A stretch of 64,000 bases of DNA from Nocardiopsis quinghaiensis (GTDB lineage: Bacteria > Actinomycetota > Actinomycetes > Streptosporangiales > Streptosporangiaceae), in contig NZ_VWVU01000021.1 of the NCBI RefSeq assembly GCF_008638365.1, positions 53,538 to 117,537 of the forward strand, written 5' to 3'. Each line of letters starts with the position of its first letter. Position 1 is the stretch's first letter. Both the position numbers and the translations under genes were made by a program. Under the pieces are notes generated by a model, which was not told the DNA's origin, did no database searches, and saw only the letters and a list, made by a program, of their open reading frames with translations. Positions 25,484 through 33,615 of this stretch are shown piece by piece.

Positions 25484-28059
25484 ACGACAGGGATGACTAC
25501 CCCGGCAATCCCTATCGTGGGCGCTCCGGTCGCGAGCGCGGGTACGACTACGACCCGCTCAGTGACCCCTCGCCCCCACAGCCGCCCCCGCGCGGCCGTA
25601 GGGCGCGCCCCGAACCCGCGGACTGGAGCGACGCCCCCGGCACGGGCGGGTTCCGGAACGATGCTCCGGACGCCGGTGAGTTCCGCTCGTCCCGCTACGC
25701 GCCCGGCGGCGGGGAGGGGCACGACCCCCTCGGGTCCGGCCCTCCGCCGTCCGGACGCCGACGCCGCGCCGAACCGCCCATCGAGGGCCCCGGGGCCCCG
25801 CCCCGGCGCGTCGGGGCGGCCGACGCCCTGCGCGGAAGCCGTGCGGCCCGTTCCGGGACCTCCCGCTCCGGGCGCCCCCAGCCCCAAGGCCCGGAGGAGC
25901 CCCGGCCGCACGAGCCGACGCCGCCTCGGCGCGCCGCCGGCGATCCGACCCAGGAAGCCCTCGCCGCTCTGGCCAACCTGGGTGAGAACGCCGCGCCGTC
26001 CCGGCCCGCCGAGAGCGCTCCGCGACCACCCTCGGGAACCGAGGAGCCGCCCCGGCGCGGCCGCCGCAAACGCTCCGAGCCCGAGCCCGGACCCGAGCCC
26101 GAGCCCCGCCGCAGGAGCCGCGGGAACGAGGACGCACCCGCGGGCCGCCGTGGTGGCAGCCGCCGCAGGCGCGGTGCCCCGGTGGAGGACGTCCCCGCCG
26201 AACCCGCGGCCCCGCCCGCCGACGAGCGGCCCCAGGACCGTCGCGGTCGCCGCAAACGCTCCCGGCGCGAGGAGGAGACCACCGGCGGTTTCCTGGACGA
26301 CGCCCCCGAGGACAGCGGGTTCTTCGACTCGGGGTCCTTCCCCGGCCTGAACAGCTCCGCCGACACCGGTGCGTTCGCCGCGGTCAGCGAGCCCCCGGGC
26401 CGCCGTGCCCGCCGTGCGCGTGCCGACAGCGCCGAGGACGTGCCCGCCGACACCAGTGCCTTCTCCGACGCCGGCGCGTTCCGTGACGCGGGTGCGTCCT
26501 CTCCCGACCAGGACCCCGACGCCGGTGCGTTCGCCGCGGAGGTCCCGGAGGAGGAGCCCGGGCCCCGCAGCCGTCGCGCGCGTCGTGGGCGCGGGGCCGA
26601 GGACGGGGCGCGGAGCCGCCGCGGTGGCGGCCGCCGCAGGCGCGGCGCCCCCGCGGAGGAGGCCCCGCAGGAGTCCGAGGCCCCCTACGAGGAGGATCCC
26701 GACGCCGGTGCGTTCGCCGCGGAGGTCCCGGAGGAGGAGCCCGGGCCCCGCAGCCGTCGCGCGCGTCGTGGGCGCGGGGCGGAGGACGGGGCGCGGAGCC
26801 GCCGCAGCAGCCGTCGCAGGCGGGGTCGGCGCGAGGAACCCGAGGTGCCTGAGGAGGCGCCGGAGGAGGACGAGTACGACTACGAGGAACCCGCCCTCGC
26901 CGACATCGCCGCGGCCTATGGCGGCGGCCGCAGCAGCCGGAGGAAGGCCAAGGAGCTCAAACGGGCACGTGCCCAGGCGGACAGGGGCGGCAGGAAGCGC
27001 CGCCGCGGGGGCGGCAAGGGCATGATGATCCTGCTCGCGCTGGTCCTCGTCCTCGTGATCGCGGGCGGCGGCTACGGCATCATGCGCGTCTACCTCTTCC
27101 CGGACGACTACGAGGGACGGGGCAGCGGCGAGGTCGTCTTCGTCATCGAGGAGGGACAGGCCGGCGCCACCATCGCCTCCAACCTCGTCGGCAAGGGGGT
27201 GGTGGCCAGTGAGGGCGCGTTCCTCAACGCCCTGAAGGCCGTCCCCGAGGAGGAGCGCGGCGACGGGCTCGTTCCCGGTACCTACTCCCTGGCCCAAAGC
27301 ATGAGCGGTGAGGCCGCCGTGTCCGCCCTCCTCGATCCGGCCAGCCGGGTCGGCGGACGCGTCACCATCCGGGAGGGACTGCGCTCGGAGGAGATCATCG
27401 GGGAACTCGCCGAGAACACCGGGCTGACCGAGGAGGAGTTCAACGAGGCCTACGCCCGGACCGACGAGCTCGGCCTGCCCGACTACGCCGCCGAGGGCCC
27501 CGCGGGCTACCTGTTCCCGGACACCTACCAGTTCGACTCGAACATGGACGCGCTGTCGGTGCTCAAGACCATGGTGACCCGGCACCGCCAGGTCGCCGAG
27601 GAGATCGATCTGGAGGGCCGGGCGGAGGCGCTCGGCTACGACGCCAACGAGATCATGGCGATCGCCTCCATCATCCAGGCCGAGAGCGGCAACACCGAGG
27701 ACATGCCGAAGATCTCCCGGGTGGTCCACAACCGCCTGGACATCGACATGGCCCTGCAGATGGACAGCACCTGCTTCTACGCCATCGGCGAGCACGGCAT
27801 CGCGCTCAACAACGAGCAGCTCAGGCAGTGCGAACTGGACACCAGCGGGTTCGACACCTACTACAGCAAGGGCCTCATCCCCGGTCCCTACGTCGTACCG
27901 GGGCAGGACGCCATGGAGGCGGCCCTGACACCGGCCGAGGGCGACTGGCTGTACTTCGTCGCCACCGACCCGGAGAACGGTGTCACCGAGTTCACCGGCA
28001 GCCACGACGAGTTCCTCAAACTCAAGGAGGAGTTCCAGGAGAACTGGGTGGGGGACTAG
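25480..28059 (+). CDS. mltG: Endolytic transglycosylase MltG with very long disordered N-terminus
   Basis: 859 residues; most MltG proteins have about 350-400. Residues 1-513 are charged and disordered, rich in Arg, Glu, Pro, with blocks such as RRGRRKR and a 37-residue unit present twice (345-381 and 406-442). One transmembrane helix follows (about 514-536, MMILLALVLVLVIAGGGYGI). Residues 545-859 are the extracytoplasmic YceG/MltG domain. The catalytic glutamate is Glu735 in the motif IIQAESGN, and the substrate groove sequence YLFPDTYQF is present. The enzyme cuts nascent peptidoglycan strands. ATG 25480 overlaps the ruvX stop (ATGA), and its own stop overlaps aroE by one base. Confidence 0.92.
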   Translation: MNDRDDYPGNPYRGRSGRERGYDYDPLSDPSPPQPPPRGRRARPEPADWSDAPGTGGFRNDAPDAGEFRSSRYAPGGGEGHDPLGSGPPPSGRRRRAEPPIEGPGAPPRRVGAADALRGSRAARSGTSRSGRPQPQGPEEPRPHEPTPPRRAAGDPTQEALAALANLGENAAPSRPAESAPRPPSGTEEPPRRGRRKRSEPEPGPEPEPRRRSRGNEDAPAGRRGGSRRRRGAPVEDVPAEPAAPPADERPQDRRGRRKRSRREEETTGGFLDDAPEDSGFFDSGSFPGLNSSADTGAFAAVSEPPGRRARRARADSAEDVPADTSAFSDAGAFRDAGASSPDQDPDAGAFAAEVPEEEPGPRSRRARRGRGAEDGARSRRGGGRRRRGAPAEEAPQESEAPYEEDPDAGAFAAEVPEEEPGPRSRRARRGRGAEDGARSRRSSRRRRGRREEPEVPEEAPEEDEYDYEEPALADIAAAYGGGRSSRRKAKELKRARAQADRGGRKRRRGGGKGMMILLALVLVLVIAGGGYGIMRVYLFPDDYEGRGSGEVVFVIEEGQAGATIASNLVGKGVVASEGAFLNALKAVPEEERGDGLVPGTYSLAQSMSGEAAVSALLDPASRVGGRVTIREGLRSEEIIGELAENTGLTEEEFNEAYARTDELGLPDYAAEGPAGYLFPDTYQFDSNMDALSVLKTMVTRHRQVAEEIDLEGRAEALGYDANEIMAIASIIQAESGNTEDMPKISRVVHNRLDIDMALQMDSTCFYAIGEHGIALNNEQLRQCELDTSGFDTYYSKGLIPGPYVVPGQDAMEAALTPAEGDWLYFVATDPENGVTEFTGSHDEFLKLKEEFQENWVGD
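26512..26622 (+). repeat. Intragenic direct repeat, copy 1 (mltG)
   Basis: 111 bp (37 codons, starting DPDAGAFAAEVPEEEPGPRS) inside the disordered region of mltG. Copy 2 begins 183 bp further on. The two differ at only a few bases, so the duplication is recent or kept by gene conversion. Confidence 0.9.
26695..26805 (+). repeat. Intragenic direct repeat, copy 2 (mltG)
   Basis: Second copy of the 111-bp unit. The visible differences from copy 1 are GAT for GAC at codon 1 and GCG for GCC further on, both silent. Confidence 0.9.
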
Positions 28060-28886
28060 TGCGCGCCGCCGTACTGGGGTCGCCGGTGGCCCACTCGCTC
28101 TCACCGGTCCTGCACACCGCCGCCTACACGGCGATGGGCCTGACGGACTGGTCCTACGGCATGCACGAGTGCGGCGAGGAGGACCTCGCGTCCTTCCTCG
28201 CCGGGCTCGGCGGCGAGTGGGCCGGACTGTCCCTGACCATGCCGCTCAAACGCCGCGCCCTGGACCTGGCCGACACGGTCACCGACCTGGCCCGGCAGGT
28301 GGGCGGCGCCAACACCCTCGTCCGCGGGGACGGGGGATGGGAGGCCACCAACACCGACGTCACGGGGATCGCCGCGGCCCTGGCCGAGGCCGGTGTGAAC
28401 GCCCCGCGCGACGCGGTGGTCCTGGGCGCCGGGGCCACCGCGGCCTCCGCCCTCGCCGCGCTGCGCCGGCTCGGCCTGACCTCACCGGTCACCCTGCTGG
28501 CCCGTGACCCCGACCGCACCGGGGAGGTGGCCGCGGCCGCCCGGCGGCTCGGCCACCCGCTCAGGATCGCCCCGCTCTCGGAACTGGACGAGTACCTCGA
28601 CGTGGACCTGGTGGTCTCCTCCCTGCCCTCGGGCGCGGCCGACCGCCACGCCGACCGGTTCGCGGCCTCGCGCGCAGACCTGTTCGACGTCGTCTACTCG
28701 CCCTGGCCCACCCGTGCCGCCACGGCCGTCGCCGCGCGCGGCGGCCGCGTGGTCGGCGGTTTCCCGATGCTGCTCCACCAGGCCGTCGAGCAGGTCCGGT
28801 TGATGACCGGGACCGAGGACGTGCCGGTGGAGGCCATGCGCGGGGCGGGCGAGGCGGAGCTGGCCCGCCGTGCCGTACCCGCCTGA
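28059..28886 (+). CDS. aroE: Shikimate dehydrogenase
   Basis: 275 residues. Reduces 3-dehydroshikimate with NADPH in aromatic amino acid synthesis. The substrate domain shows GSPVAHSLSPVLH and the catalytic lysine in LTMPLKR; the partner Asp is in TNTDVTG. The nucleotide site is VVLGAGATAASAL, and the C-terminal lid shows GGFPMLLHQAVEQ. GTG 28059 overlaps the mltG stop codon (TAGTG), which fits coupled translation. Most actinobacterial relatives share this gene order. Confidence 0.93.
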   Translation: MRAAVLGSPVAHSLSPVLHTAAYTAMGLTDWSYGMHECGEEDLASFLAGLGGEWAGLSLTMPLKRRALDLADTVTDLARQVGGANTLVRGDGGWEATNTDVTGIAAALAEAGVNAPRDAVVLGAGATAASALAALRRLGLTSPVTLLARDPDRTGEVAAAARRLGHPLRIAPLSELDEYLDVDLVVSSLPSGAADRHADRFAASRADLFDVVYSPWPTRAATAVAARGGRVVGGFPMLLHQAVEQVRLMTGTEDVPVEAMRGAGEAELARRAVPA

Positions 28887-28985
28887 GCGGACCGGTCCGT
28901 CCCACGGCCCCGGCGGTCCACCGACGCGGCCGGAAGGCTGGTCCGTCGGCCTGCCGGAGCGACGGGCCGAGGAGGTTCCGACTCC

Positions 28986-28994
28986 TGGTACGAT
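28986..28994 (+). promoter_or_regulatory. infC: Extended -10 promoter of the infC operon
   Basis: TGGTACGAT: the TG of an extended -10 plus TACGAT. No -35 is visible. A transcript starting near 29001 would have a leader of about 336 bases before the infC start codon. Confidence 0.5.
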
Positions 28995-29010
28995 GAGGTA
29001 TCGACTTGTT

Positions 29011-29212
29011 CCGGTGTGTTCCACACCGGGGCCGCAAGCGGAGATGATCCTCCCACCTGCCGGGTACAGCTCGTGTAGGTTCCGGTCCGGCGAATCGAGC
29101 ACGCCACGCTCTGTTCACCGGGCACCCGTGTCCGGGGTGCCCGGAGCGCGTGCCCGTACTCGCCGGAACAACCGGTCGGATCACCCCGCTTGCATACGCT
29201 GGCGGGGTTTTT
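29011..29212 (+). promoter_or_regulatory. infC: Structured infC leader with intrinsic terminator
   Basis: Three hairpins lie in the leader. The first has 8-bp arms CCGGTGTG/CACACCGG with a 3-base loop (29011-29029). The second has 10-bp arms CCGGGCACCC/GGGTGCCCGG with a 7-base loop (29118-29144). The third is ACCCCGC/GCGGGGT at 29183-29208, followed by five T (29208-29212). That last element is a classical intrinsic terminator, rare in such GC-rich DNA, and it lies 124 bp before the infC start. This layout fits transcription attenuation of the infC-rpmI-rplT operon, perhaps by L20 as in some bacteria. The trigger is inference. Confidence 0.6.
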
Positions 29213-29336
29213 GCTGTGTGCGGACCCCGACGAGGCCGAGCGGTCCGACGGACGAGGACGGCTCGGCCAGCAGAGCCGTCCACCGCCTGGCGGACGGCCG
29301 ATTCCAGGTAATCCGAGAAAGCTAGGGAGGGGTCCC

Positions 29337-29921
29337 ATCAGCGCCGAGCCCCGCATCAATGACCGCATCCGGGTGCCCGAGGTCCGTCTCGTCGGACCCA
29401 ATGGTGAGCAGGTCGGAATCGTCTCCGTGCAGGACGCCCTGCGTCTGGCCCAGGAGTCCGACCTCGACCTCGTCGAGGTCGCTCCGACCGCGCGCCCGCC
29501 GGTCGCCAAGCTGATGGACTACGGCAAGTTCAAGTACGAGTCCGCGGTCAAGGCCCGTGAGTCGCGCAAGAACCAGTCGAACACGATCATCAAGGAGATC
29601 AAGCTCCGCCCGAAGATCGATCCGCACGACTACGAGACCAAGAAGGGTCACGTGGTGCGGTTCCTCAAGAGCGGGGACAAGGTCAAGGTGACGATCATGT
29701 TCCGAGGCCGTGAGCAGTCCAGGCCCGAGCTGGGCCGCCGACTGCTGGCGCGGTTGGCCGAGGACGTCCAGGATCTTGGCACCGTGGAGTCGCAGCCCAA
29801 GCAGGACGGCCGCAACATGGTCATGGTGATCGGCCCGCACAAGCGGCGGTCCGACCACAAGGCCGAGGCCCGCGCGGCGGCGGAGGACAAGTCCCGCCGC
29901 GAGCAGCGCTCGGACGCCTAG
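29337..29921 (+). CDS. infC: Translation initiation factor IF-3, ATC start
   Basis: 194 residues. IF-3 checks start-codon pairing on the 30S subunit and keeps ribosome subunits apart. The N-domain begins SAEPRINDRIRVPEVRL; the C-domain has KEIKLRPKIDPHDYETK and KVTIMFRGREQSRPELG. No ATG, GTG or TTG lies at the conserved beginning: the codon there is ATC 29337, six bases behind a strong GGGAGGGG site. E. coli infC uses ATT, which IF-3 itself discriminates against, giving autoregulation. An ATC start here implies the same feedback. rpmI and rplT follow in the expected order. Confidence 0.93.
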   Translation: MSAEPRINDRIRVPEVRLVGPNGEQVGIVSVQDALRLAQESDLDLVEVAPTARPPVAKLMDYGKFKYESAVKARESRKNQSNTIIKEIKLRPKIDPHDYETKKGHVVRFLKSGDKVKVTIMFRGREQSRPELGRRLLARLAEDVQDLGTVESQPKQDGRNMVMVIGPHKRRSDHKAEARAAAEDKSRREQRSDA

Positions 29922-30097
29922 CGACGGGAAGTACCCACCGCCCGGTCGCCGGGAAGGCACCGGGTGGTGGGATGGGCTGTGCTCGCACGGCCCGGATGCG
30001 TCGCACCGGCGCGCAGGGTCCCCCGCCAAAGCAGCGGAAGAACCGTGTCATCCGTCCGGAACGGATGACACGCCGACGGAGTAGGAGACGCGGCGAC

Positions 30098-30292
30098 ATG
30101 CCGAAGAACAAGACCCACAGTGGGGCCAAGGACCGCTTCAAGGTCACCGGCTCCGGCAAGATCATGCGCCGTCGTGCCAACAAGAACCACATCCTTGAGC
30201 ACAAGACCTCCAAGCGCAAGCGCAAGCTGAGCAACGAGGCGGTGCTCTCCCCCGCGGACACCAAGAGCATGCGCAAGCTGCTCGGCAGGTAG
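30098..30292 (+). CDS. rpmI: 50S ribosomal protein L35
   Basis: 64 residues, very basic. The full bL35 pattern is present: MPKNKTHSGAKDRFKVTGSG, ANKNHILEHKTSKRKRKL and the ending MRKLLGR. ATG 30098 is preceded by TAGGAGA. It lies between infC and rplT, 176 bp after infC. Confidence 0.97.
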   Translation: MPKNKTHSGAKDRFKVTGSGKIMRRRANKNHILEHKTSKRKRKLSNEAVLSPADTKSMRKLLGR

Positions 30293-30456
30293 TTCCGAGG
30301 ACCCTCTCCCTCCCCGGGAGCGCCCGCGCGCCGAACCAGTCGGCACGGTGACGGCCCCCGGGAGGGAACCACACGAAGCAACACGGCCGCCGGATTCGTC
30401 GGAGCCGGGCCGGTCGGCGCGCCGCGCGCGCCGGAAGAGACAACGAGGGAGTTCCA

Positions 30457-30828
30457 GTGGCACGCGTGAAGCGGGCTCTCAACGCCAAGAAGAAGCGCAA
30501 GGTCGTTCTCGACCGGGCGAGCGGCTACCGCGGTCAGCGTTCGCGCCTGTACCGCAAGGCCAAGGAGCAGATGCTCCACTCGATGACCTACTCCTACCGG
30601 GACCGCAAGGACCGCAAGGGGCAGTTCCGTCGTCTGTGGATCCAGCGCATCAACGCCGCCTCCAGGGCCCAGGGCCTGACCTACAACCGCTTCATGCAGG
30701 GCCTGAAGCTGGCCGGCATCGAGGTCGACCGTCGCATGCTCGCCGAGCTGGCGGTCAGGGACGAGGCCGCCTTCGCGAGCCTGGTGGAGACGGCCAAGAA
30801 GGCCCTCCCCACCGAGGCCGCGGCCTAG
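30457..30828 (+). CDS. rplT: 50S ribosomal protein L20
   Basis: 123 residues. The signature of bL20 is complete: MARVKRALNAKKKRKVVLDR, GYRGQRSRLYRKAKEQ and RLWIQRINAA, with LAVRDEAAFASLVE at the C-terminus. It is an early assembly protein for the 50S subunit and in some bacteria represses its own operon through the infC leader. GTG 30457 follows GAGGGAG. Confidence 0.97.
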   Translation: MARVKRALNAKKKRKVVLDRASGYRGQRSRLYRKAKEQMLHSMTYSYRDRKDRKGQFRRLWIQRINAASRAQGLTYNRFMQGLKLAGIEVDRRMLAELAVRDEAAFASLVETAKKALPTEAAA

Positions 30829-30852
30829 GGCGGAAGTGAGCGGCGAATAGCG

Positions 30853-31695
30853 ATGGCGAGCCACGAGTTCACGAGTATCCGCTCACCCAGGATCAAGGGG
30901 GTTCGGCGGCTCGCCAAGCGCACCTTCCGCCAGCGCGAGCGGCGCTTCCTCGCAGAGGGGCCGCAGGCGGTACGGGAGGCGCTGACCGCCGCGAGCGGCG
31001 GTGACGGGCGGCCCCACGGGGCCGCCCCGTGCGTTGTCGAGGTCTACGCCACCGCGGAGGCCATGCAGCGCCACATCGACCTGGTGGACGCCGCACGCGC
31101 GGCGGACGTGCCCACCCACAGGGTCAGCCTGGACGTGATGTCGGAGCTGGCCCAGACCGTCACCCCCCAGGGGGTCATCGCGGTCTGCGAGTTCGTCGAC
31201 GTCCCCCTGGACGGCCTCGGCGACGTCCGCCTGGCGGTCGTGCTCTCCCACGTCCGTGATCCGGGCAACGCGGGCACGGTCCTGCGTACCGCCGACGCGG
31301 CCGGTGCCGACGCGGTGATCTTCACCGACGCCTCCGTCGACCCCTACAACGGCAAGTGCGTGCGGGCCTCGGCCGGAAGCCTGTTCCACCTGCCCGTGGT
31401 CGTGGGCGTCCCGGTGGCGCGCGCGGTCGGCTTCCTGCGCGAGGCGGGTGCGCGGGTGTGGGCCGCCGACGGCGGCGGCCCCCGTGACCTGCACAGCGTC
31501 GCCGATGACGGCGACCTGGACGGCCCCGTGGGCTGGGTGTTCGGCAACGAGGCCTGGGGCCTGCCCGGGGAGGTCGTCACCCTGACCGACGGCGCGGTCA
31601 GCGTCCCGATCTACGGCGGGGCCGAAAGCCTGAATCTGGCCACGGCTGCGGCCGTGTGTCTGTACACCACCGCACGGCAGCAGCGGCACTCCTGA
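30853..31695 (+). CDS. SpoU-family RNA 2'-O-methyltransferase
   Basis: 280 residues. A SPOUT (trefoil-knot) methyltransferase that uses S-adenosylmethionine. Motif 1 is NAGTVLRTADAAG, motif 2 is GWVFGNEAWGL and motif 3 is IYGGAESLNLATAAAV. The N-terminal part (ITS-like SPRIKGVRRLAKRTFRQRERRFLAEG) is an RNA-binding substrate domain as in TrmH/RlmB and thiostrepton-resistance enzymes. The exact target (23S rRNA or tRNA) cannot be read from sequence. ATG 30853 lies 24 bp after rplT, so it belongs to the same transcript. Confidence 0.9.
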   Translation: MASHEFTSIRSPRIKGVRRLAKRTFRQRERRFLAEGPQAVREALTAASGGDGRPHGAAPCVVEVYATAEAMQRHIDLVDAARAADVPTHRVSLDVMSELAQTVTPQGVIAVCEFVDVPLDGLGDVRLAVVLSHVRDPGNAGTVLRTADAAGADAVIFTDASVDPYNGKCVRASAGSLFHLPVVVGVPVARAVGFLREAGARVWAADGGGPRDLHSVADDGDLDGPVGWVFGNEAWGLPGEVVTLTDGAVSVPIYGGAESLNLATAAAVCLYTTARQQRHS

Positions 31696-32225
31696 GCCGG
31701 TCCCGGCGATCCCGGAACGCCCCGGCGCTGACCTCGGGTGATTACGTTGTGTGACAGGCCTGTCATGCTCGATCCACCCCCACCGCAGACGCCGCGACAG
31801 GGACACGCGTGCTCAGTTCATGCGCCCGTCCATCCAAAATGCACGTGCACGGGGCCCGGGTGCCGATAGGGTCGGTAGGAGAGGGACCGCGGAGGGTCCA
31901 TGCGCGTGACGCGTAGGACCCGGCGTGCCCACCCGTGTCACGGGTGGGGCGCCGTGCCGACCCGGACCACCCGGCAGGCTTGACGACACCGCGTGACCAC
32001 GCGTGACGCGCTCGGATCGGCGGTCCCTGTCTCCCGGGTGGCGGGGCGCCTGGAGAGGGCTTGTACGCTCCTCTCCCGCCGGGCGTCCGATCCCGGGCCG
32101 CGAGGCGTACCAGGCGGAAGTGCAGGGTAGACAACCTGCGGTGGTGCCCACGGGGCGACCACCGGTCAGCGGTCCTCGGCCCAGGAGCCTGTGGTCGTGG
32201 ACCTTCGAGGGGAGCGGGGAGAGGC
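31696..32225. other. 530-bp gap with a long-armed hairpin
   Basis: Open frames here are not protein-like. An inverted repeat with 10-bp arms and a 1-base centre spans 31928-31948 and is probably a terminator. GCGTGAC occurs three times (about 31904, 31991 and 32001). TACGCT at 32064-32069 is a possible -10 for the sensor kinase gene. Confidence 0.4.
31928..31948. terminator. Inverted repeat, probable terminator
   Basis: CCCACCCGTG and CACGGGTGGG surround a single T. No T-run. It lies 232 bp after the methyltransferase stop, so it may instead be a protein-binding site. Confidence 0.45.
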
Positions 32226-33425
32226 GTGGGCAGCGGCCGGCAGGCGGACCACCCGGCGGAGGACTCGGGTGACGGGACCGCACACCCCCCGGACGCTTCC
32301 CCCGGGACCGAGGACGACCGCGCACCCGGCGCCTTCGACCGTTCCGGCACCCGGTCCGCAGCCGTCCTCCAGGAGGTCGACGGCTCCTTCACCGGTACCG
32401 GCCCCCTGCATCCGGACGACCTGCCCGACGGTGTGGTGGTGGCCGACGCGCGTGGCCACGTCGTGCTCTTCAACGCCCAGGCCGCCCAGCTCATCGGCAT
32501 CCCCGTCGGCGCGGCCCTGGGACGCGACTACCGCTCCGTCCTGCCGCTGCTGGGCATAGACGGCAACGACTGGTGGGAGGCCAGCGACCCCTACGGCGGC
32601 GCCCGCGACCGCGTCCGCCAGCCCGAGCGCGCCCTCCTGCTACCCGACGACCGCGAGATCCTCGTCGCCGCGCGTTACGTGCGCGCCCGCCCCGGCGGCG
32701 AGCTCGTCCGCCTGGTCGTCACCCTCCGGGACGCCTCCGCGCGCGCCGAACGCACCCGCGCGGACCTGGTCTCCCAGGTGGCCCACGAGCTTCGGTCGCC
32801 CCTGACCAGCGTCAAGGGCTTCACCTCCACCCTGCTCACCAAGTGGGAACGGCTCACCGACAAGCAGAAGCTGTTCATGCTGGAGACGGTCAACGCCGAC
32901 GCGGACCGCGTCACCCGCCTCATCCACGACCTGCTCGACGTCTCGCGCATCGAGTCCGGCCGCCTGGAGGTGCGCCGCCAGGTCGTCGACCTGCACGAGG
33001 CCGTACGCCGGGTCGTGGCCGGGCGTGTGGCCTCCGGCGAGCCCGAGGAGCGCTTCCGCGTCGAGGCCCGCGGTGAGCTTCCGCGCATGTGGCTGGATCC
33101 CGACAAGATCGAGCAGATCCTGTTGAACCTGGTGGAAAACGGCGTGCGGCACGGCGCTGGTACTGTCAGTATCGTGATCGAGCCGTGTGAAGGAGGAACA
33201 GCGGTGTCGGTGCGCGACGAAGGCCAGGGCATAGCGCCCGAGACCATTCCGCGCGTCTTCCGCCAGTTCTGGCGCAGCAAGCGCCGGAGCGGGACCGGCC
33301 TCGGACTGTTCATCGTCAAGGGCCTCGTGGAGGCCCACGGCGGCACGATCACCGTCGGACGCGCCCCCAGCGGCGGCGCCGAGTTCCGATTTACCATGCC
33401 CGCCGGGACGCCCGAGTTCGTCTGA
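32226..33425 (+). CDS. Orphan sensor histidine kinase with PAS domain
   Basis: 399 residues, no transmembrane segment. After a disordered N-terminus (1-60), a PAS domain spans about 60-165 (LPDGVVVADARGHVVLFN). The dimerisation domain has the phospho-acceptor His187 in VAHELRSPLTSVKG. The ATPase domain shows the N box NLVENGVRHG, G1 DEGQGI and G2 GTGLGL, all intact. No response regulator is adjacent. GTG 32226 follows GGGGAGAGG; the frame is open further up to 32061 but without a better start. A kinase at this place, before pheST, is common in actinobacteria. Confidence 0.88.
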   Translation: MGSGRQADHPAEDSGDGTAHPPDASPGTEDDRAPGAFDRSGTRSAAVLQEVDGSFTGTGPLHPDDLPDGVVVADARGHVVLFNAQAAQLIGIPVGAALGRDYRSVLPLLGIDGNDWWEASDPYGGARDRVRQPERALLLPDDREILVAARYVRARPGGELVRLVVTLRDASARAERTRADLVSQVAHELRSPLTSVKGFTSTLLTKWERLTDKQKLFMLETVNADADRVTRLIHDLLDVSRIESGRLEVRRQVVDLHEAVRRVVAGRVASGEPEERFRVEARGELPRMWLDPDKIEQILLNLVENGVRHGAGTVSIVIEPCEGGTAVSVRDEGQGIAPETIPRVFRQFWRSKRRSGTGLGLFIVKGLVEAHGGTITVGRAPSGGAEFRFTMPAGTPEFV

Positions 33426-33615
33426 AGACCCTTCGGACCCTCCAGCCTCCCCGGTGGGCGCCACGGCGTGCTCCCGGTCCCGTAACGGATCCTTTTTCCG
33501 GGCATGCCCGCAATCCGCCTGCTTTCCCTGTCGGCTTCGTCCGCCCCGTCGCGGACCGTGACTGCCGCCTGTTCCCCCGTCCTGGTCGGGGACTCCGGCG
33601 GCGAGGCAACCAACC

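Noticed and set aside
26440..26810. CRISPR-like or mobile repeat in 26512-26805
   Set aside because: The repeats are in frame inside mltG and encode the same residues; they are an intragenic duplication.
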